This document shows positions 8,124 through 19,027 of a stretch of 64,000 nucleotides of DNA, piece by piece (the stretch's first letter is position 1; each line of letters opens with the position of its first letter). The notes below the pieces were generated by a model. That model did not search any database. It was not told the DNA's origin and saw only the letters and a list, made by a program, of their open reading frames with translations. This stretch comes from Hymenobacter sp. BT559 (lineage in GTDB: Bacteria > Bacteroidota > Bacteroidia > Cytophagales > Hymenobacteraceae), in NCBI RefSeq assembly GCF_016427535.1, contig NZ_JAELXV010000001.1, positions 310,001-374,000 of the forward strand, in the 5' to 3' direction. The translations under genes and the position numbers were made by a program.

Positions 8124-11100
8124 TTACTCACAGCATTCGGTTTCGGTGCCTATTACGTCTACCACGCGCACGGTGCTGTTGCCGCCGGCCACGGGCTGCA
8201 CCCGAATTTGGGTGCCGATGCGCTCCTTGAGGTCGGCCACGTGCGAGATGACGCCTATCATCTTGCCCGAGTGCTGCAAGCGCTCCAGTGCGTCGAGGGC
8301 GGTGTTCAGCGATTCGGGGTCGAGCGTGCCGAAGCCTTCATCGATAAACAGCGACTCGATACGTGCCTTATAACCCGCTAATTCGCTCAGCCCTAGGGCC
8401 AAGGCCAAGCTCACTAGGAAACTTTCGCCGCCCGAGAGCGAAGCCATGGGCCGTTTGGTATCGGCTTGGTCGTGGTCGATAATCTGCAGCTCTAGATTGC
8501 GGTTGGGCGTCTTCTCAATCGAATAGCGGTTGGTGAGCTGCTTGAGGCGCAGGTTGGCCAGCCGCGCCAGGTGGCTAAGGGTCAGACCCTGAGCAAACTG
8601 GCTGAACTTGTCGCCCTTAGCCGAGCCGATTTGGTCGGCCAGGTCTTGCCAGCGCTGCTCTTCCTGCTGGCGCAGCTGCAACTCGCGGCGGCCTTCGGCC
8701 AGGCGCTCGCGGGCGGCATCGTCTTGGGCAAGCTGGTTGCTGACGGCGCCCAGCCGCTGCTGCAAAATATCGTCGGCCGCTGACAGGGCGCTGAGCTGGG
8801 CCGTGAGGTCAGCTGCGCCGAGCGGGGTGAGGGCAAATTCGGCGTGCTGCTGCTGCTCGGCAGTGAGGTCGGCCAGGCGGCGGGCCGCCGCCGCGGTAGC
8901 CGTGAGGTGCTGCTGGCGGCGCTGGTGCAGGCGCTCGGCCTCGGCGGCGGGCAGCAGTAGTGCTTGCGCTTCGGCCGCGCTGGCAAAGCCAGCGGCACCT
9001 AGGGCAGCCGCTAGTTCGGCCTGGCGCTCGGCGAGGGCCGTGCGGTGGCCAGCCACCTGAGTTTGCAGCACGGCCAGCGCATTTTGCTTGATGGCCAGCT
9101 GCTGCTGCTGCTGCGCGTGCTGCTGGCGGGTGAGGCGCTCGGCCTCGGCCAACTGCTGGGTGTGGCGGCGCAGGCGCTCGGCCTCGGCGGCGGGGTCGGC
9201 CCCGGCGTAGTAGGCCAGGCGGGCGGCCTGCTGCTGCTCAAAAGCCAGCTGCTCGGCGGCCAGCGTTTCGGCGGCGGCGGCGAGCTGCAGGGTGGTTTGG
9301 GTGAGTTGCTCGCCTTGGGTTTTGTGCTGGGTGTTGCGCTCGAGCAGCTTTTCGCGCCCGGCGGCTAGGGCCGCGCGGCGGGCTTCATACTGCGCGGCGC
9401 GGTCTTCTAGAGTAGCCAGCAGGCCATCGTAGGGCGGCCGGGTGGGCAGCGCCAGCTGATGCGGGCGCAGAATGTCACGGATAGTATCTTGGTAAATAGC
9501 GGCTTGCTCGCGCCAGTGTGCCAGTTCCGCGCCGAGCTTACTTATCTCAAGCTCAGTGGCTTCTTGTCGCTGCCCGATGAGGCGCAGCTCGCCCTGGGCG
9601 GTGGTAGCAGCCGTGCCGGCCGCAAGGTAGGTTTCGCGCAGGGCGGCTAGCTTTTCATCTAGCGTGGCGAGCTGGCGGCGGTTGGCTACGGCGGTGGCTT
9701 GGGCGGCGGTGGCGGCAGCGAGCAGCTCGCGCACGGCCCCTAGGTCGGCGGGGTGGGGCGGCACCGGCGTGAGCGTGGCGGCCAGCTGCTGGGCTTGGTG
9801 GTGGGCCGCTTCGGCAGCGGCAGCGGCTTCTTCGCGCTGGCGCTGGCGCTGCTGCTGCTCGGTTTGGCGGCGTGTCAGGTCCTGGGTTTGGGTGCGCAGG
9901 GCCGCATCGAGCTGGGCGAGTGCTTGCTGTTGAGCGGCCACGCGCTGCTCCTGTTCGTTGGCATCGGCGCTGAAATCGGCACCTAGGGTGTGCTCGGTGG
10001 CCCCGCACAGCGGGCAGGCCTCGCCGGGGCGCAGGTGCTGGCGGTGGGTGTTGAGGTCGGCCAGGGCCTGCTGCAAGCGCAGCTCGCGGCGCAGGCTTTC
10101 GAGTAAAAGCTGGCCCGCCTGCTGCTGGGCTTCGAGGTGCTTCACAGCGGTTTCGGCGGTGGCTAGGGCCGGGGCTTCCTGGGCAAGCTGCGCTGCCAAG
10201 GCTTCGGCGCGAACTTGCTGCTCGTGCGCGGCTTCGGCCTTGGGTAGCAGCTGTTGCAGGCCTTGCAGGTGGGCCGTGAGGTCGTCGGCGCGCTGGGCTA
10301 CCTCGGCGGGTGAGGTGCCGTGCAGCAGGGCATCGCGCTCGGTGCGGCAGGGCTGGCCCTCGGCCACGATGGCTTGCTGCCGGGCCAGGGCCTCGGCTTC
10401 TACGCGCTGCTGCCGGCCTAGGTCAGCCAAAATAGTTTGCTGGCTTTTAAGCAGCTCACTGCGGTGCGCTTCGCGCGTAGCTAGCTCTTTCTGGGCCTCT
10501 TGCAGGTCGATAATCTCGCGGCTCAGCTCGCGCAGCTGGTCCTTGAGTTCGGCCTCGTGGCTATGGTCAATGAGCCAGGTATCGAGCGTAGTTTGCTGGT
10601 CGGCCAGGCGTTGCAGCTCCTGCCCCTGGTGGTGCCAGGCCGCTTCGGCCTGCTGGTGGGCGCGCTGGTTTTGGTCGTGCGCGGCCTGGTTTTTAAGAAG
10701 CTGCTGGCGCGTGGTGGCTAAGGCGGTATCTTGGGTGCGGGCTTCTTCGAGCAGCGGGCGGAGGCGGTTTTCCTCGGTTTGGGCGGCCTGGTGGGCGGTG
10801 GCAGCGGCCGTGAGGGTGGTTTCGGTGTCAGACGTGGCGGCAGTCAGGCTGGGTAGCGCCTGCTCTAGCTGGTGCAGCTGGGCAGTGTCGCGCTGCAGGG
10901 CTTGGTGGGCTACCTCGGCCAGCGCCATGGGGGTGGCTAGCTCCTTGGCGTTGGCGCGCTGGTGGTCGGCCAATCGGGCAAACTCGGGCTGGAGCGCTTC
11001 ATCGGCTTGGCGCAGGGCTTCGACCTCGCGGGCGGTGTCGTGCAGCTGCCGGTCGAGCTGGTCGAGCAGGGTGCGCCAGGTCAGGCACAGGTTGAGGTCT

Positions 11101-11843
11101 TGGGCTTCTTCGTGGTGCTGCTCGGCGGCTTCGTTTAACGCATCAAGCTGGGCCCCTAGGTCGGCGCGCTCCTCTTCCGAGAGCAGGCGCGTGGCGTCGA
11201 GGCGGGCGGCCAGTAGCTCGGTTTTGCGCGTTTCTTCCTTCGCTTTTTCAAAGGCCGCAACCGATAGCCGCGAGTAGATGCCCACGTTGGTCATCTTTTC
11301 GAGCAGGGCGCTGCGCTCCTTCTCAGGGGCGTGCAGGAAGCGCGCAAATTTGCCTTGGCTCAGCAAAACGGCCTGCTCAAACTGCCCAAAGTCTAGTCCC
11401 GATAGCTCGCCGACTTTGGCCGGTACGGCTTCTTTGCCGCTCACTACGGCCTCCCACAGTGGGCTGCGCACCAACGACATGGCATCTTGCCCGAGGCCAC
11501 CTTTGTCTTCGCCGCGGGTCTTGCGCTTCACTTCCCAGCGCGAGCGGTAGCGCACGCGGCTGGTTTGGCCGGTGTCGGCGTTGGTTTCGTGCACTTCAAA
11601 CTCTACCTCCGACCAGGCGAAGGGCGCGTGGCGGCTCACCATCTCGCCCACTTGGCGGTCGTGGCGCGGCACGCGGCCGTAAAGGCCCACCGCGATGGCG
11701 TCGAGCAGCGTGCTTTTGCCCGCGCCGGTGGGCCCGGTTATCGCAAACAACCCCGTGTCGGCCAGCGGCGCTGCGTCGAACCGAATCAGGTACGGGCCGG
11801 GTAGCGAGTTGAGGTTGGCAAAGCGCAGGCTGATAATCTTCAT
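8124..11843 (-). CDS. sbcC: SbcC, ATPase subunit of the SbcCD nuclease
   Basis: A 1239-residue SMC/Rad50-type protein, longer than E. coli SbcC. The N-terminal Walker A is GPTGAGKST at residues 37-45. Two long Gln/Ala-rich coiled coils flank a zinc hook CPLC near residue 611. The C-terminal half ATPase carries LSGGESFLVSLALALGLSEL near 1137 and the Walker B/D-loop LFIDEGFGTLDPESL near 1165. With SbcD it forms an ATP-dependent nuclease that opens DNA hairpins and cleaves long palindromes and blocked ends. The start ATG lies seven bases after a strong hairpin. sbcD is upstream on the same strand, with one small gene between. The coding strand is very GC-rich and produces several long false ORFs on the other strand. 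Confidence 0.96.
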   Translation of the reverse strand: MKIISLRFANLNSLPGPYLIRFDAAPLADTGLFAITGPTGAGKSTLLDAIAVGLYGRVPRHDRQVGEMVSRHAPFAWSEVEFEVHETNADTGQTSRVRYRSRWEVKRKTRGEDKGGLGQDAMSLVRSPLWEAVVSGKEAVPAKVGELSGLDFGQFEQAVLLSQGKFARFLHAPEKERSALLEKMTNVGIYSRLSVAAFEKAKEETRKTELLAARLDATRLLSEEERADLGAQLDALNEAAEQHHEEAQDLNLCLTWRTLLDQLDRQLHDTAREVEALRQADEALQPEFARLADHQRANAKELATPMALAEVAHQALQRDTAQLHQLEQALPSLTAATSDTETTLTAAATAHQAAQTEENRLRPLLEEARTQDTALATTRQQLLKNQAAHDQNQRAHQQAEAAWHHQGQELQRLADQQTTLDTWLIDHSHEAELKDQLRELSREIIDLQEAQKELATREAHRSELLKSQQTILADLGRQQRVEAEALARQQAIVAEGQPCRTERDALLHGTSPAEVAQRADDLTAHLQGLQQLLPKAEAAHEQQVRAEALAAQLAQEAPALATAETAVKHLEAQQQAGQLLLESLRRELRLQQALADLNTHRQHLRPGEACPLCGATEHTLGADFSADANEQEQRVAAQQQALAQLDAALRTQTQDLTRRQTEQQQRQRQREEAAAAAEAAHHQAQQLAATLTPVPPHPADLGAVRELLAAATAAQATAVANRRQLATLDEKLAALRETYLAAGTAATTAQGELRLIGQRQEATELEISKLGAELAHWREQAAIYQDTIRDILRPHQLALPTRPPYDGLLATLEDRAAQYEARRAALAAGREKLLERNTQHKTQGEQLTQTTLQLAAAAETLAAEQLAFEQQQAARLAYYAGADPAAEAERLRRHTQQLAEAERLTRQQHAQQQQQLAIKQNALAVLQTQVAGHRTALAERQAELAAALGAAGFASAAEAQALLLPAAEAERLHQRRQQHLTATAAAARRLADLTAEQQQHAEFALTPLGAADLTAQLSALSAADDILQQRLGAVSNQLAQDDAARERLAEGRRELQLRQQEEQRWQDLADQIGSAKGDKFSQFAQGLTLSHLARLANLRLKQLTNRYSIEKTPNRNLELQIIDHDQADTKRPMASLSGGESFLVSLALALGLSELAGYKARIESLFIDEGFGTLDPESLNTALDALERLQHSGKMIGVISHVADLKERIGTQIRVQPVAGGNSTVRVVDVIGTETECCE

Positions 11844-11850
11844 ACCCTAA

Positions 11851-11892
11851 AAATACAGCGGCGGGCGCCCTAGGGTGCCCGCCGCTGTATTT
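11851..11892. terminator. Hairpin terminator just upstream of sbcC
   Basis: A 16-bp perfect stem (11851-11866 with 11877-11892) with CCTAGG in its 10-base apex. Plus strand is followed by T7, minus strand by TTTTT. For the minus-strand small exported-protein gene it acts as a terminator. It ends only seven bases before the sbcC ATG, so sbcC needs its own start or read-through. Confidence 0.75.
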
Positions 11893-11912
11893 TTTTGATT
11901 CTGACGCGCCGT

Positions 11913-12374
11913 TTAGTTGGTGGCCGGCGCTGGCGCAGTGGCTTGTTGGCGGCGGGTGTTTTCGGCCACGTAGAATGCGGCTTCCTGCTGGTACACGGGC
12001 ATGTTATCCGTTTTTACTTTAGCTAGGTTGCGCAGGGCTGTTTGCAGGGCAGCCTGCTGCTCAGGCGTGCAAATGGTGGCACTAGGGCTGGCCAGTAGCG
12101 CCGCGTGGCAGCGGTCGAGCTCGGTTTCAAGAGCCGTTACTTGCTCCGCGCCTTTCTTGGGCAGCAGGTCGGCGGGGGTGCGCTGCATAGGAAAGCTTTG
12201 GCCCTGGTAAGTCGCCTGGGGAGTGGCTTCCGGTTGCGCCTTGCTTTTGCTGGCTCGCTTGGCCAAGGTGGCCGCGTTCATTCCCATTCGAATAAAATTG
12301 ACTTGCGCACAAGCCGATTGCGTTGCGCCCAGGGCTAGCAGCAGGCCCAGGGCAGGGAGTATAACTTTTTTCAC
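11913..12374 (-). CDS. Hypothetical exported protein, 153 aa
   Basis: I chose the GTG at 12374, which gives a clean signal peptide (VKKVILPALGLLLALGATQ followed by SACAQ). Another GTG ten codons upstream only adds residues before it. The mature protein is helical and Ala/Gln-rich with two cysteines (DRCHAAL and TICTPEQQ) that may form a disulfide. I recognise no family. It lies between sbcD and sbcC on the same strand and is followed by a strong terminator. A link to DNA repair is not supported by its exported nature. Confidence 0.65.
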   Translation of the reverse strand: MKKVILPALGLLLALGATQSACAQVNFIRMGMNAATLAKRASKSKAQPEATPQATYQGQSFPMQRTPADLLPKKGAEQVTALETELDRCHAALLASPSATICTPEQQAALQTALRNLAKVKTDNMPVYQQEAAFYVAENTRRQQATAPAPATN

Positions 12375-12574
12375 AGAAAAAGAAATTAATAATAGATAAT
12401 GCACTCTATCAGCTAGATGCCGAAATGTTTGGTAGCAAGATAAGTGTGGATAAGCAGTTGGTTTGCTTCCTAACCCAAGTCGCAGACCAGCCCCAGCGGG
12501 ACTTTCTATCGGTAGCAGCTTCCCGTAGCCAAGGTGCCAAAGCTCCGGCGGGGCTAGCCCGCAACCTGAGCTGC

Positions 12575-13837
12575 CTAGGCTTTTTCGCCGCCCCAGGCCT
12601 GCGGGTCGGCCTCGGCCAGCAGCTGGCGCAGCTCCTGGAAAGTGGCCGTGAGTGCCGTGGCCCGCTCGGGCGGCAGGCCAGCCACGCGCCGCCGAAATAC
12701 CTCTTCTACCGTTAGCTCGTGCAGGTGCTCGATGGGCGCGGCGGCCTCGGCTACCACATCGGGGGCCTCAGTAAGGCGTTGATGGCGCACGCCACGCGGT
12801 GCCAGCACGGCCGCGCGGCGCTCTTTGAGGGCGGCTTGCACACGACGCTGCACCTCGGCGGGTGCCTCATCCGACTTCACCAGCACATCGGCCCAGGCTA
12901 CCAGCTCAAAGGCTTCGTTATCAAACGCTAGAATGGCGGCTTCCACTTCCTCTAGCTCGCCATGAAAGCGCTGCAAGCGCCGCGTCACGGGCACGGGCAG
13001 GGCCGTAATGGTAGGTTCGCCGGCGCCCTTAAAGTCGAGCAATAGCACCTGCTGCCGGTCGTCGGCCTCGGTGAAGGACAGCGGCACTGGCGAGCCCGAA
13101 TAGCGGATGCGCGCCTGCCCGCCCACCACCTGTGGCCGATGCAGGTGCCCTAGGGCCACATAATCGAAGGCCGCTGGAAAATGCTCGGCCCCAACGACCC
13201 CGAGCCCGCCGATGTGCACGTCGCGCTCGGCGCCCTCGCGGGCCTCGCCACCGGCCGCGTAAAGGTGGCCGGTGGCCAGCACCGGCACATCTTGCTCGCG
13301 CAGGCGGCGCACCAGGTCGTGCTCGCTCAGCCCTAGGTAGTGGCCCGCAATGCTATCGCGAATGCGCAGCTGGCGCTCGTCGGGCGTTTCGCCAGCCACG
13401 GTCAGGCGCAGGTCGCGGTCGCGCAAGAAGGGCACGGCGCACACTACCAGGCTAGGCGGGCCGCCAGCGGCACCTAGGGCCACTATTTGTTCGTCGACCT
13501 CGGCGGGCACCCCACCAATGACGTGGATGCGCAGCGCCCGCAGCAGCCGGCGGCTGGCATTGAGCAGGGTAGGGGAGTCGTGGTTGCCGCCCACCACCAC
13601 AATATCGCGGCAGCCGGTGCCCTGCATCCGCACCAGAAAATCGTAGTACAGCTCCTGCGCGGCGTGCGAAGGCGTGGTGGTGTCGAATACATCACCAGCC
13701 AGTACTAGGGCTTCTACCCCTTCCGCTTTAACGGTGTCCAGCAGCCAGTTCAGAAAGGCTTTTTGCTCGGTGAGGCGCTCCTGGCCAGTCAGAAAATGCT
13801 GGCCTAGGTGCCAGTCGGCAGTGTGTAAAACGCGCAT
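12575..13837 (-). CDS. sbcD: SbcD, nuclease subunit of SbcCD
   Basis: A 420-residue metallophosphoesterase of the Mre11/SbcD type. Visible metal-binding motifs in order are DWH at residues 8-10, GDVFD from 48, GNHD at 84-87, a His in ATGHLY and a GHLH motif. The C-terminal capping domain follows. It acts with SbcC as a 3'-5' exonuclease and hairpin endonuclease. A TACCTTTG promoter element lies about 25 bases upstream of the ATG. The order sbcD, small exported gene, sbcC is a slight variation on the usual adjacent sbcDC. Confidence 0.95.
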   Translation of the reverse strand: MRVLHTADWHLGQHFLTGQERLTEQKAFLNWLLDTVKAEGVEALVLAGDVFDTTTPSHAAQELYYDFLVRMQGTGCRDIVVVGGNHDSPTLLNASRRLLRALRIHVIGGVPAEVDEQIVALGAAGGPPSLVVCAVPFLRDRDLRLTVAGETPDERQLRIRDSIAGHYLGLSEHDLVRRLREQDVPVLATGHLYAAGGEAREGAERDVHIGGLGVVGAEHFPAAFDYVALGHLHRPQVVGGQARIRYSGSPVPLSFTEADDRQQVLLLDFKGAGEPTITALPVPVTRRLQRFHGELEEVEAAILAFDNEAFELVAWADVLVKSDEAPAEVQRRVQAALKERRAAVLAPRGVRHQRLTEAPDVVAEAAAPIEHLHELTVEEVFRRRVAGLPPERATALTATFQELRQLLAEADPQAWGGEKA

Positions 13838-13860
13838 TAAGGTTAAAAACAGAATCTACT

Positions 13861-13868
13861 CAAAGGTA
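13861..13868 (-). promoter_or_regulatory. Bacteroidota -7 element TACCTTTG (sbcD)
   Basis: Perfect TAnnTTTG on the minus strand; the 5' leader to the sbcD ATG would be about 17 bases. Confidence 0.5.
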
Positions 13869-14058
13869 CCGCCGGGGGCAGGCCAAACCTGTGGTGGTGA
13901 GGTAACACACCTAGGTTCAAAAAAATTAAGCTGGATTGGCCGTGGAAGCTAGTCGCTAAGCCTGGGCGCTACGTAGAATAAGTGCCCGCGCGGCTATCGA
14001 CATCCGAAGAGCCGCCGTTGGTGAATGTCCTAGTCCAACTTATTTACTACTCGTTGTT

Positions 14059-14340
14059 ATGAAGCTTCACCACTTGCTCGGCCTCGCTTTGCTCGGCGCA
14101 GCCCTTAGCCGCCCCGCCCTCGCCCAAACCAAGCCCGCTACGACCACCGTAACGCCGGGCACGCCTATTAACCCCAACAACCCTGCGGCGCCAGCCGTGG
14201 GCACCACCACCGCGCCGGGGCAGCCTGGCACACCGCCACCCGTGGCCACGCCGCCCGGCACCGTGTACCCGCCCGCCACCACCGCGCCCCCCAAAAAGCC
14301 GGCCAAGCGCTCCAATGTGCGCTCGATGGGCCGGCCCTAG
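14059..14340 (+). CDS. Short Pro/Thr-rich secreted protein, 93 aa
   Basis: A clear signal peptide (MKLHHLLGLALLGAALSRPALAQ, cleaved after AQ) is followed by about 60 residues dominated by Pro, Thr, Ala and Gly, and a basic tail (KKPAKRSNVRS). Such composition suggests an extended, possibly O-glycosylated or wall-associated segment, which is an inference. It lies 23 bases upstream of a second gene with a similar signal peptide, so the two look like diverged tandem copies. Confidence 0.65.
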   Translation: MKLHHLLGLALLGAALSRPALAQTKPATTTVTPGTPINPNNPAAPAVGTTTAPGQPGTPPPVATPPGTVYPPATTAPPKKPAKRSNVRSMGRP

Positions 14341-14363
14341 GTTCGTTTCTACGCCTTACATCT

Positions 14364-14732
14364 ATGAAAACCCTGCACTTACTTGGCGCCGCTCTCCTGG
14401 GGCTGACGCTCAGCAGCCCGGCCTTTGCCCAGGCCGATGTACCCACCGTTAGCAGCGTGCCCAATGCCGCGGGTGTGCCCAGCATTCCGGCTGCTACTAT
14501 ACCGGGGCGGCCCGGCCGCAGCACCAGCACAGTGCCCACGGTTACTCCCTTGAACAGCACCCGGCCCACCGGCATTACCGGCTCGACATATGCTAATGGC
14601 CTGCCCGACAGAAATATCGATGGTGGCACGCAGCGCGCCGACCAGCCCCGCGCCGGTCAGGCTATACCGGGCGCTCAGCCTACTAAACGCCTACACAAAG
14701 GCCAGCCACGTACTAAGCAGCCGGCCTTTTAG
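14364..14732 (+). CDS. Short secreted protein, 122 aa, related to the preceding gene
   Basis: The signal peptide (MKTLHLLGAALLGLTLSSPA, then FAQ) closely resembles that of the preceding gene. The mature part is low-complexity (Thr, Pro, Gly, Ser) with a basic end (KRLHKGQPRTKQ). No family recognised. Probably one transcript with the preceding gene, ended by the hairpin at 14771-14837. Confidence 0.65.
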   Translation: MKTLHLLGAALLGLTLSSPAFAQADVPTVSSVPNAAGVPSIPAATIPGRPGRSTSTVPTVTPLNSTRPTGITGSTYANGLPDRNIDGGTQRADQPRAGQAIPGAQPTKRLHKGQPRTKQPAF

Positions 14733-14770
14733 TAGCCCACTAAATATGACCAATAGGTTCTTAGTAGCCT

Positions 14771-14827
14771 AATCGGGTGGTGCCGCAGCGTCAGTCAGAT
14801 GAGATAGGTCTGACTGACGCCGTGGTG

Positions 14828-14837
<10 letters not shown>
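14771..14837. terminator. Bidirectional hairpin between convergent genes
   Basis: Arms of about 29 bases (14771-14799 with 14809-14837), slightly imperfect, followed on the plus strand by T7. It ends the short secreted-protein operon; the right arm overlaps the last three codons of the convergent hscA-like gene. Confidence 0.75.
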
Positions 14838-16702
<1,865 letters not shown>

Positions 16703-16773
16703 GAGAGATAGTAGCAAAGGCCGCCCAGTAGCAGCCGAAAATAGAGTAACAGCGTTGCCGCAAAATCGGCCCG

Positions 16774-16781
16774 CAAAAGTA
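16774..16781 (-). promoter_or_regulatory. Bacteroidota -7 element TACTTTTG (hscA-like gene)
   Basis: Perfect TAnnTTTG on the minus strand about 72 bases upstream of the chosen ATG. It lies inside the longer open frame, which supports the downstream start. Confidence 0.4.
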
Positions 16782-16821
16782 GCCCCGCAGTAGCTTGGAC
16801 TTTGTGGACCGAGCGTGAGCG

Positions 16822-16841
16822 CTGCCCGCATCTGCGGGCAG
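16822..16841. repeat. Short perfect hairpin CTGCCCGCA
   Basis: A 9-bp inverted repeat (16822-16830 with 16833-16841) in the gap between the divergent hscA-like and L,D-transpeptidase-like genes. Position suggests an operator or structural element, with no further support. Confidence 0.35.
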
Positions 16842-16927
16842 ACGGTCTCTAACTTGGGATACGAGTTGCACCCGCGCTTGGTCTATAAAGTCCGGGCTAC
16901 TGCTGAAAGGTGCCCTATATTTGGGTT

Positions 16928-17758
16928 ATGCGGCAGTTGCTGAGCTTATTATATATAGGGGGCGTGGGCGCGCTAAGCCTCTTGGCCGGTTGTCAATCGG
17001 CGCAGTCTTCCAGTCCCTTACCTCGCCAGGTGCCCGCCGCGGCGGTGCTGGCTCAGGCGGACCCGCCCGCCGTGCCCGATTCGCTGCGTCTCACGCCCGT
17101 GCCCGCCGTGGCCGAGCTGCCCGACACTCTGCGCCAAGCCATTGCGCAGCTACACCACGACCTAGGGCCGGCCGCCACCGACTTGCGCCCCGCCGTGCTG
17201 GAGCAGGCCTGTGTGGGCTACCTCACCCTGCACCCCACGGGCCGCATCGAGCGGGCCGGCCTACTGGCCGTGGCCGACATGGACCTGCCCAACACCACCG
17301 AGCGCCTGTGGGTGATAGACCTGGCGCAGCGCAAGGTGCTGCACCGCAGCTTGGTAGCTCACGGCCAGGGTTCAGGCCATTTGCGGGCGCGGCGTTTCTC
17401 CAACGCCGAAAAATCGGCCTGCACCTCGCTGGGCTTTTACCGCACCTCGGGCACCTACGGCGGCATTCATGGCTACTCACGCCGCTTGCAGGGCCTTGAT
17501 AAGGGGCAGAACATGAACGCCTTTGACCGCTACGTGGTGCTGCACGCCGCCGACTACGCCAGCCCCGCCTACGTGCGCCAGTATGGCCACCTAGGCTACA
17601 GCCGCGGCTGCCCCGCGCTGCCGCCCGAGCAGTACAAGCAGATTATCAGCACCGTGCAGACGGGTAGCTTACTGCTGCTCAGTGGCCCCGGCCTAGCCTC
17701 GCGCTGGCTCGATGGGCCAGCGGCGGGCAGGCGATTTGCCCGGCGCGGCTGGCGCTAG
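16928..17758 (+). CDS. YkuD_2-type murein L,D-transpeptidase-like lipoprotein, 276 aa
   Basis: The ATG at 16928 gives a short signal peptide ending in a lipobox (LSLLAGC, Cys at residue 21), so it is probably an outer-membrane or periplasmic lipoprotein. The catalytic part has the family features LWVIDLAQRKVLHRSLVAHG, a central VLHAADYAS with His, and the nucleophile motif YSRGCPALP. These match the murein L,D-transpeptidase catalytic family found widely in Bacteroidota (YkuD_2). Substrate is inferred to be peptidoglycan stem peptides. A related gene follows 137 bases downstream. A TATATTTG at 16916-16923 is so close to the ATG that any message from it would be leaderless. Confidence 0.85.
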   Translation: MRQLLSLLYIGGVGALSLLAGCQSAQSSSPLPRQVPAAAVLAQADPPAVPDSLRLTPVPAVAELPDTLRQAIAQLHHDLGPAATDLRPAVLEQACVGYLTLHPTGRIERAGLLAVADMDLPNTTERLWVIDLAQRKVLHRSLVAHGQGSGHLRARRFSNAEKSACTSLGFYRTSGTYGGIHGYSRRLQGLDKGQNMNAFDRYVVLHAADYASPAYVRQYGHLGYSRGCPALPPEQYKQIISTVQTGSLLLLSGPGLASRWLDGPAAGRRFARRGWR

Positions 17759-17854
17759 GCAGGGTCGGAATTTTTTTGCGACTAGCTGCGTTATCTCCTG
17801 ACCTTGGCGCAAGCTTCTGCGTATATTGCTTTATCTATAGGCAACGGACTAGTT

Positions 17855-17882
17855 TTTGTTACTGGCCCGTCGGCTATCTTTC
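17855..17882 (+). promoter_or_regulatory. Possible promoter of the second YkuD_2 gene
   Basis: TTTG at 17855-17858 and TATCTTTC at 17875-17882, 16 bases apart, resemble the Bacteroidota -33/-7 pair with one mismatch. The ATG follows at 17896. Confidence 0.35.
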
Positions 17883-17895
17883 ACGAAGAAAAGTT

Positions 17896-18750
17896 ATGAC
17901 AACGCATCACCAGCATCACCACCCCAGTGTAGTGCAGCGCCAGCGCGGCGCGCGCCGGTCGCAGCGCCTCATGCGGCGGGTGTTGCCCTTTGTGACATCG
18001 CTATTTCTGGCCACGCCGTTGGCGGGCCCGGTAGCTCGCTCGCTGGCCAACACGCACGCTGCGCCCGCGCGCAAAGTGAGCGTGTTGGTTGCACCTTTGT
18101 CGCGCCTCGAAAGCACCGCCCGTGACCTCTACACCAGCCTAGGTGCCGAGCAGCAGGGCCTACGCTTCGACGTGTTTGAGAAAGCTCTCACGGGCTACCT
18201 CAACCTTAAGCAGGCTGGCCGCCTCTCCGAGCGCCAGCAGCGCCTCACGGTTATTGACTTCGACTTGCCTTCGACCGAGAAACGCTTATGGGTGCTTGAC
18301 CTAGCTGAGCACAAGATACTGTTCCACACGTTGGTAGCCCACGGGCACAATTCGGGCGAGAACGAAGCCAACAACTTCTCGAACACCGACCAGAGCAACA
18401 TGAGCAGCCTCGGCTTTTATGTGACGGGGCAGGAGTATCAGGGCAAGCACGGCCGCTCGCTGCGCCTGCAAGGCCTAGACGAAGGCTTTAACACCAATGC
18501 CGCCGCCCGCGCAGTAGTAATGCACGGCGCCGATTACGTGAGCGAAGCCTTTATCAAGCAAAACGGCCGCCTGGGCCGCAGCCTAGGTTGCCCCGCCCTG
18601 CCGCTCGACCAGTACGCGCAGATTATTGACGCGGTGCACGGCGGTAGCTGCTTGTTTCTGAATAAATCGAACGCTGGCTACGCTTCTAAGTACCTCAACC
18701 AAGAAGCAGCGCTGGCCGCTCTTGCAGCAGAGACTACGAGCGCATCGTAA
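17896..18750 (+). CDS. YkuD_2-type murein L,D-transpeptidase-like protein, 284 aa
   Basis: I chose the ATG at 17896 (MTTHHQHHHPS). A His/Arg-rich cytoplasmic start precedes one hydrophobic segment (VLPFVTSLFLATPLAGPVA) that may be a signal peptide or anchor. The catalytic region parallels the upstream gene: LWVLDLAEHKILFHTLVAHG, VVMHGADYVS and the nucleophile motif GRSLGCPALP. Both genes probably arose by duplication. The second lacks a lipobox, so the two may work at different places in the envelope. It ends at a clear hairpin terminator. Confidence 0.85.
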   Translation: MTTHHQHHHPSVVQRQRGARRSQRLMRRVLPFVTSLFLATPLAGPVARSLANTHAAPARKVSVLVAPLSRLESTARDLYTSLGAEQQGLRFDVFEKALTGYLNLKQAGRLSERQQRLTVIDFDLPSTEKRLWVLDLAEHKILFHTLVAHGHNSGENEANNFSNTDQSNMSSLGFYVTGQEYQGKHGRSLRLQGLDEGFNTNAAARAVVMHGADYVSEAFIKQNGRLGRSLGCPALPLDQYAQIIDAVHGGSCLFLNKSNAGYASKYLNQEAALAALAAETTSAS

Positions 18751-18762
18751 AACAGCTTTTAG

Positions 18763-18808
18763 TAAAACAAGAGCGCCCGCTGATAAATCAGTGGGCGCTC
18801 TTGTTTTA
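18763..18808. terminator. Hairpin terminator after the YkuD_2 pair
   Basis: 21-base arms (18763-18783 with 18788-18808), one wobble pair, 4-base loop, with T-run TTGTTTTA on the 3' side. Confidence 0.75.
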
Positions 18809-19027
18809 GCGCGTAGCTATATTTCGCGGCCTAGGGTAGAAGGGGAGAATCGGCTGGCAGGGAGAGTAGGCATGCCAAGCACTGGATAGGCTGGCTGGTG
18901 TTGGGGCGAGATAGCTGGGCGCTAATAGGCAAAATCCACGACCTTTGCTTCGTCGCTCTCTTACTACCTCTACCTGCTTTGCACTTGCGAGCAGCCCCCT
19001 TCTACTGTTCATTCTAAATCAGACTGC

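Noticed and set aside
9958..11277. 439-codon open frame on the plus strand inside sbcC, and other long antisense frames there
   Set aside because: They are shadows of a GC-rich coiled-coil gene: composition is Ser/Arg/Cys/Ala repeats, no domain, no start context.
16916..16923. TATATTTG as promoter of the first YkuD_2 gene
   Set aside because: Only four bases before the ATG; it would give a leaderless message, so it is not called as a promoter feature.
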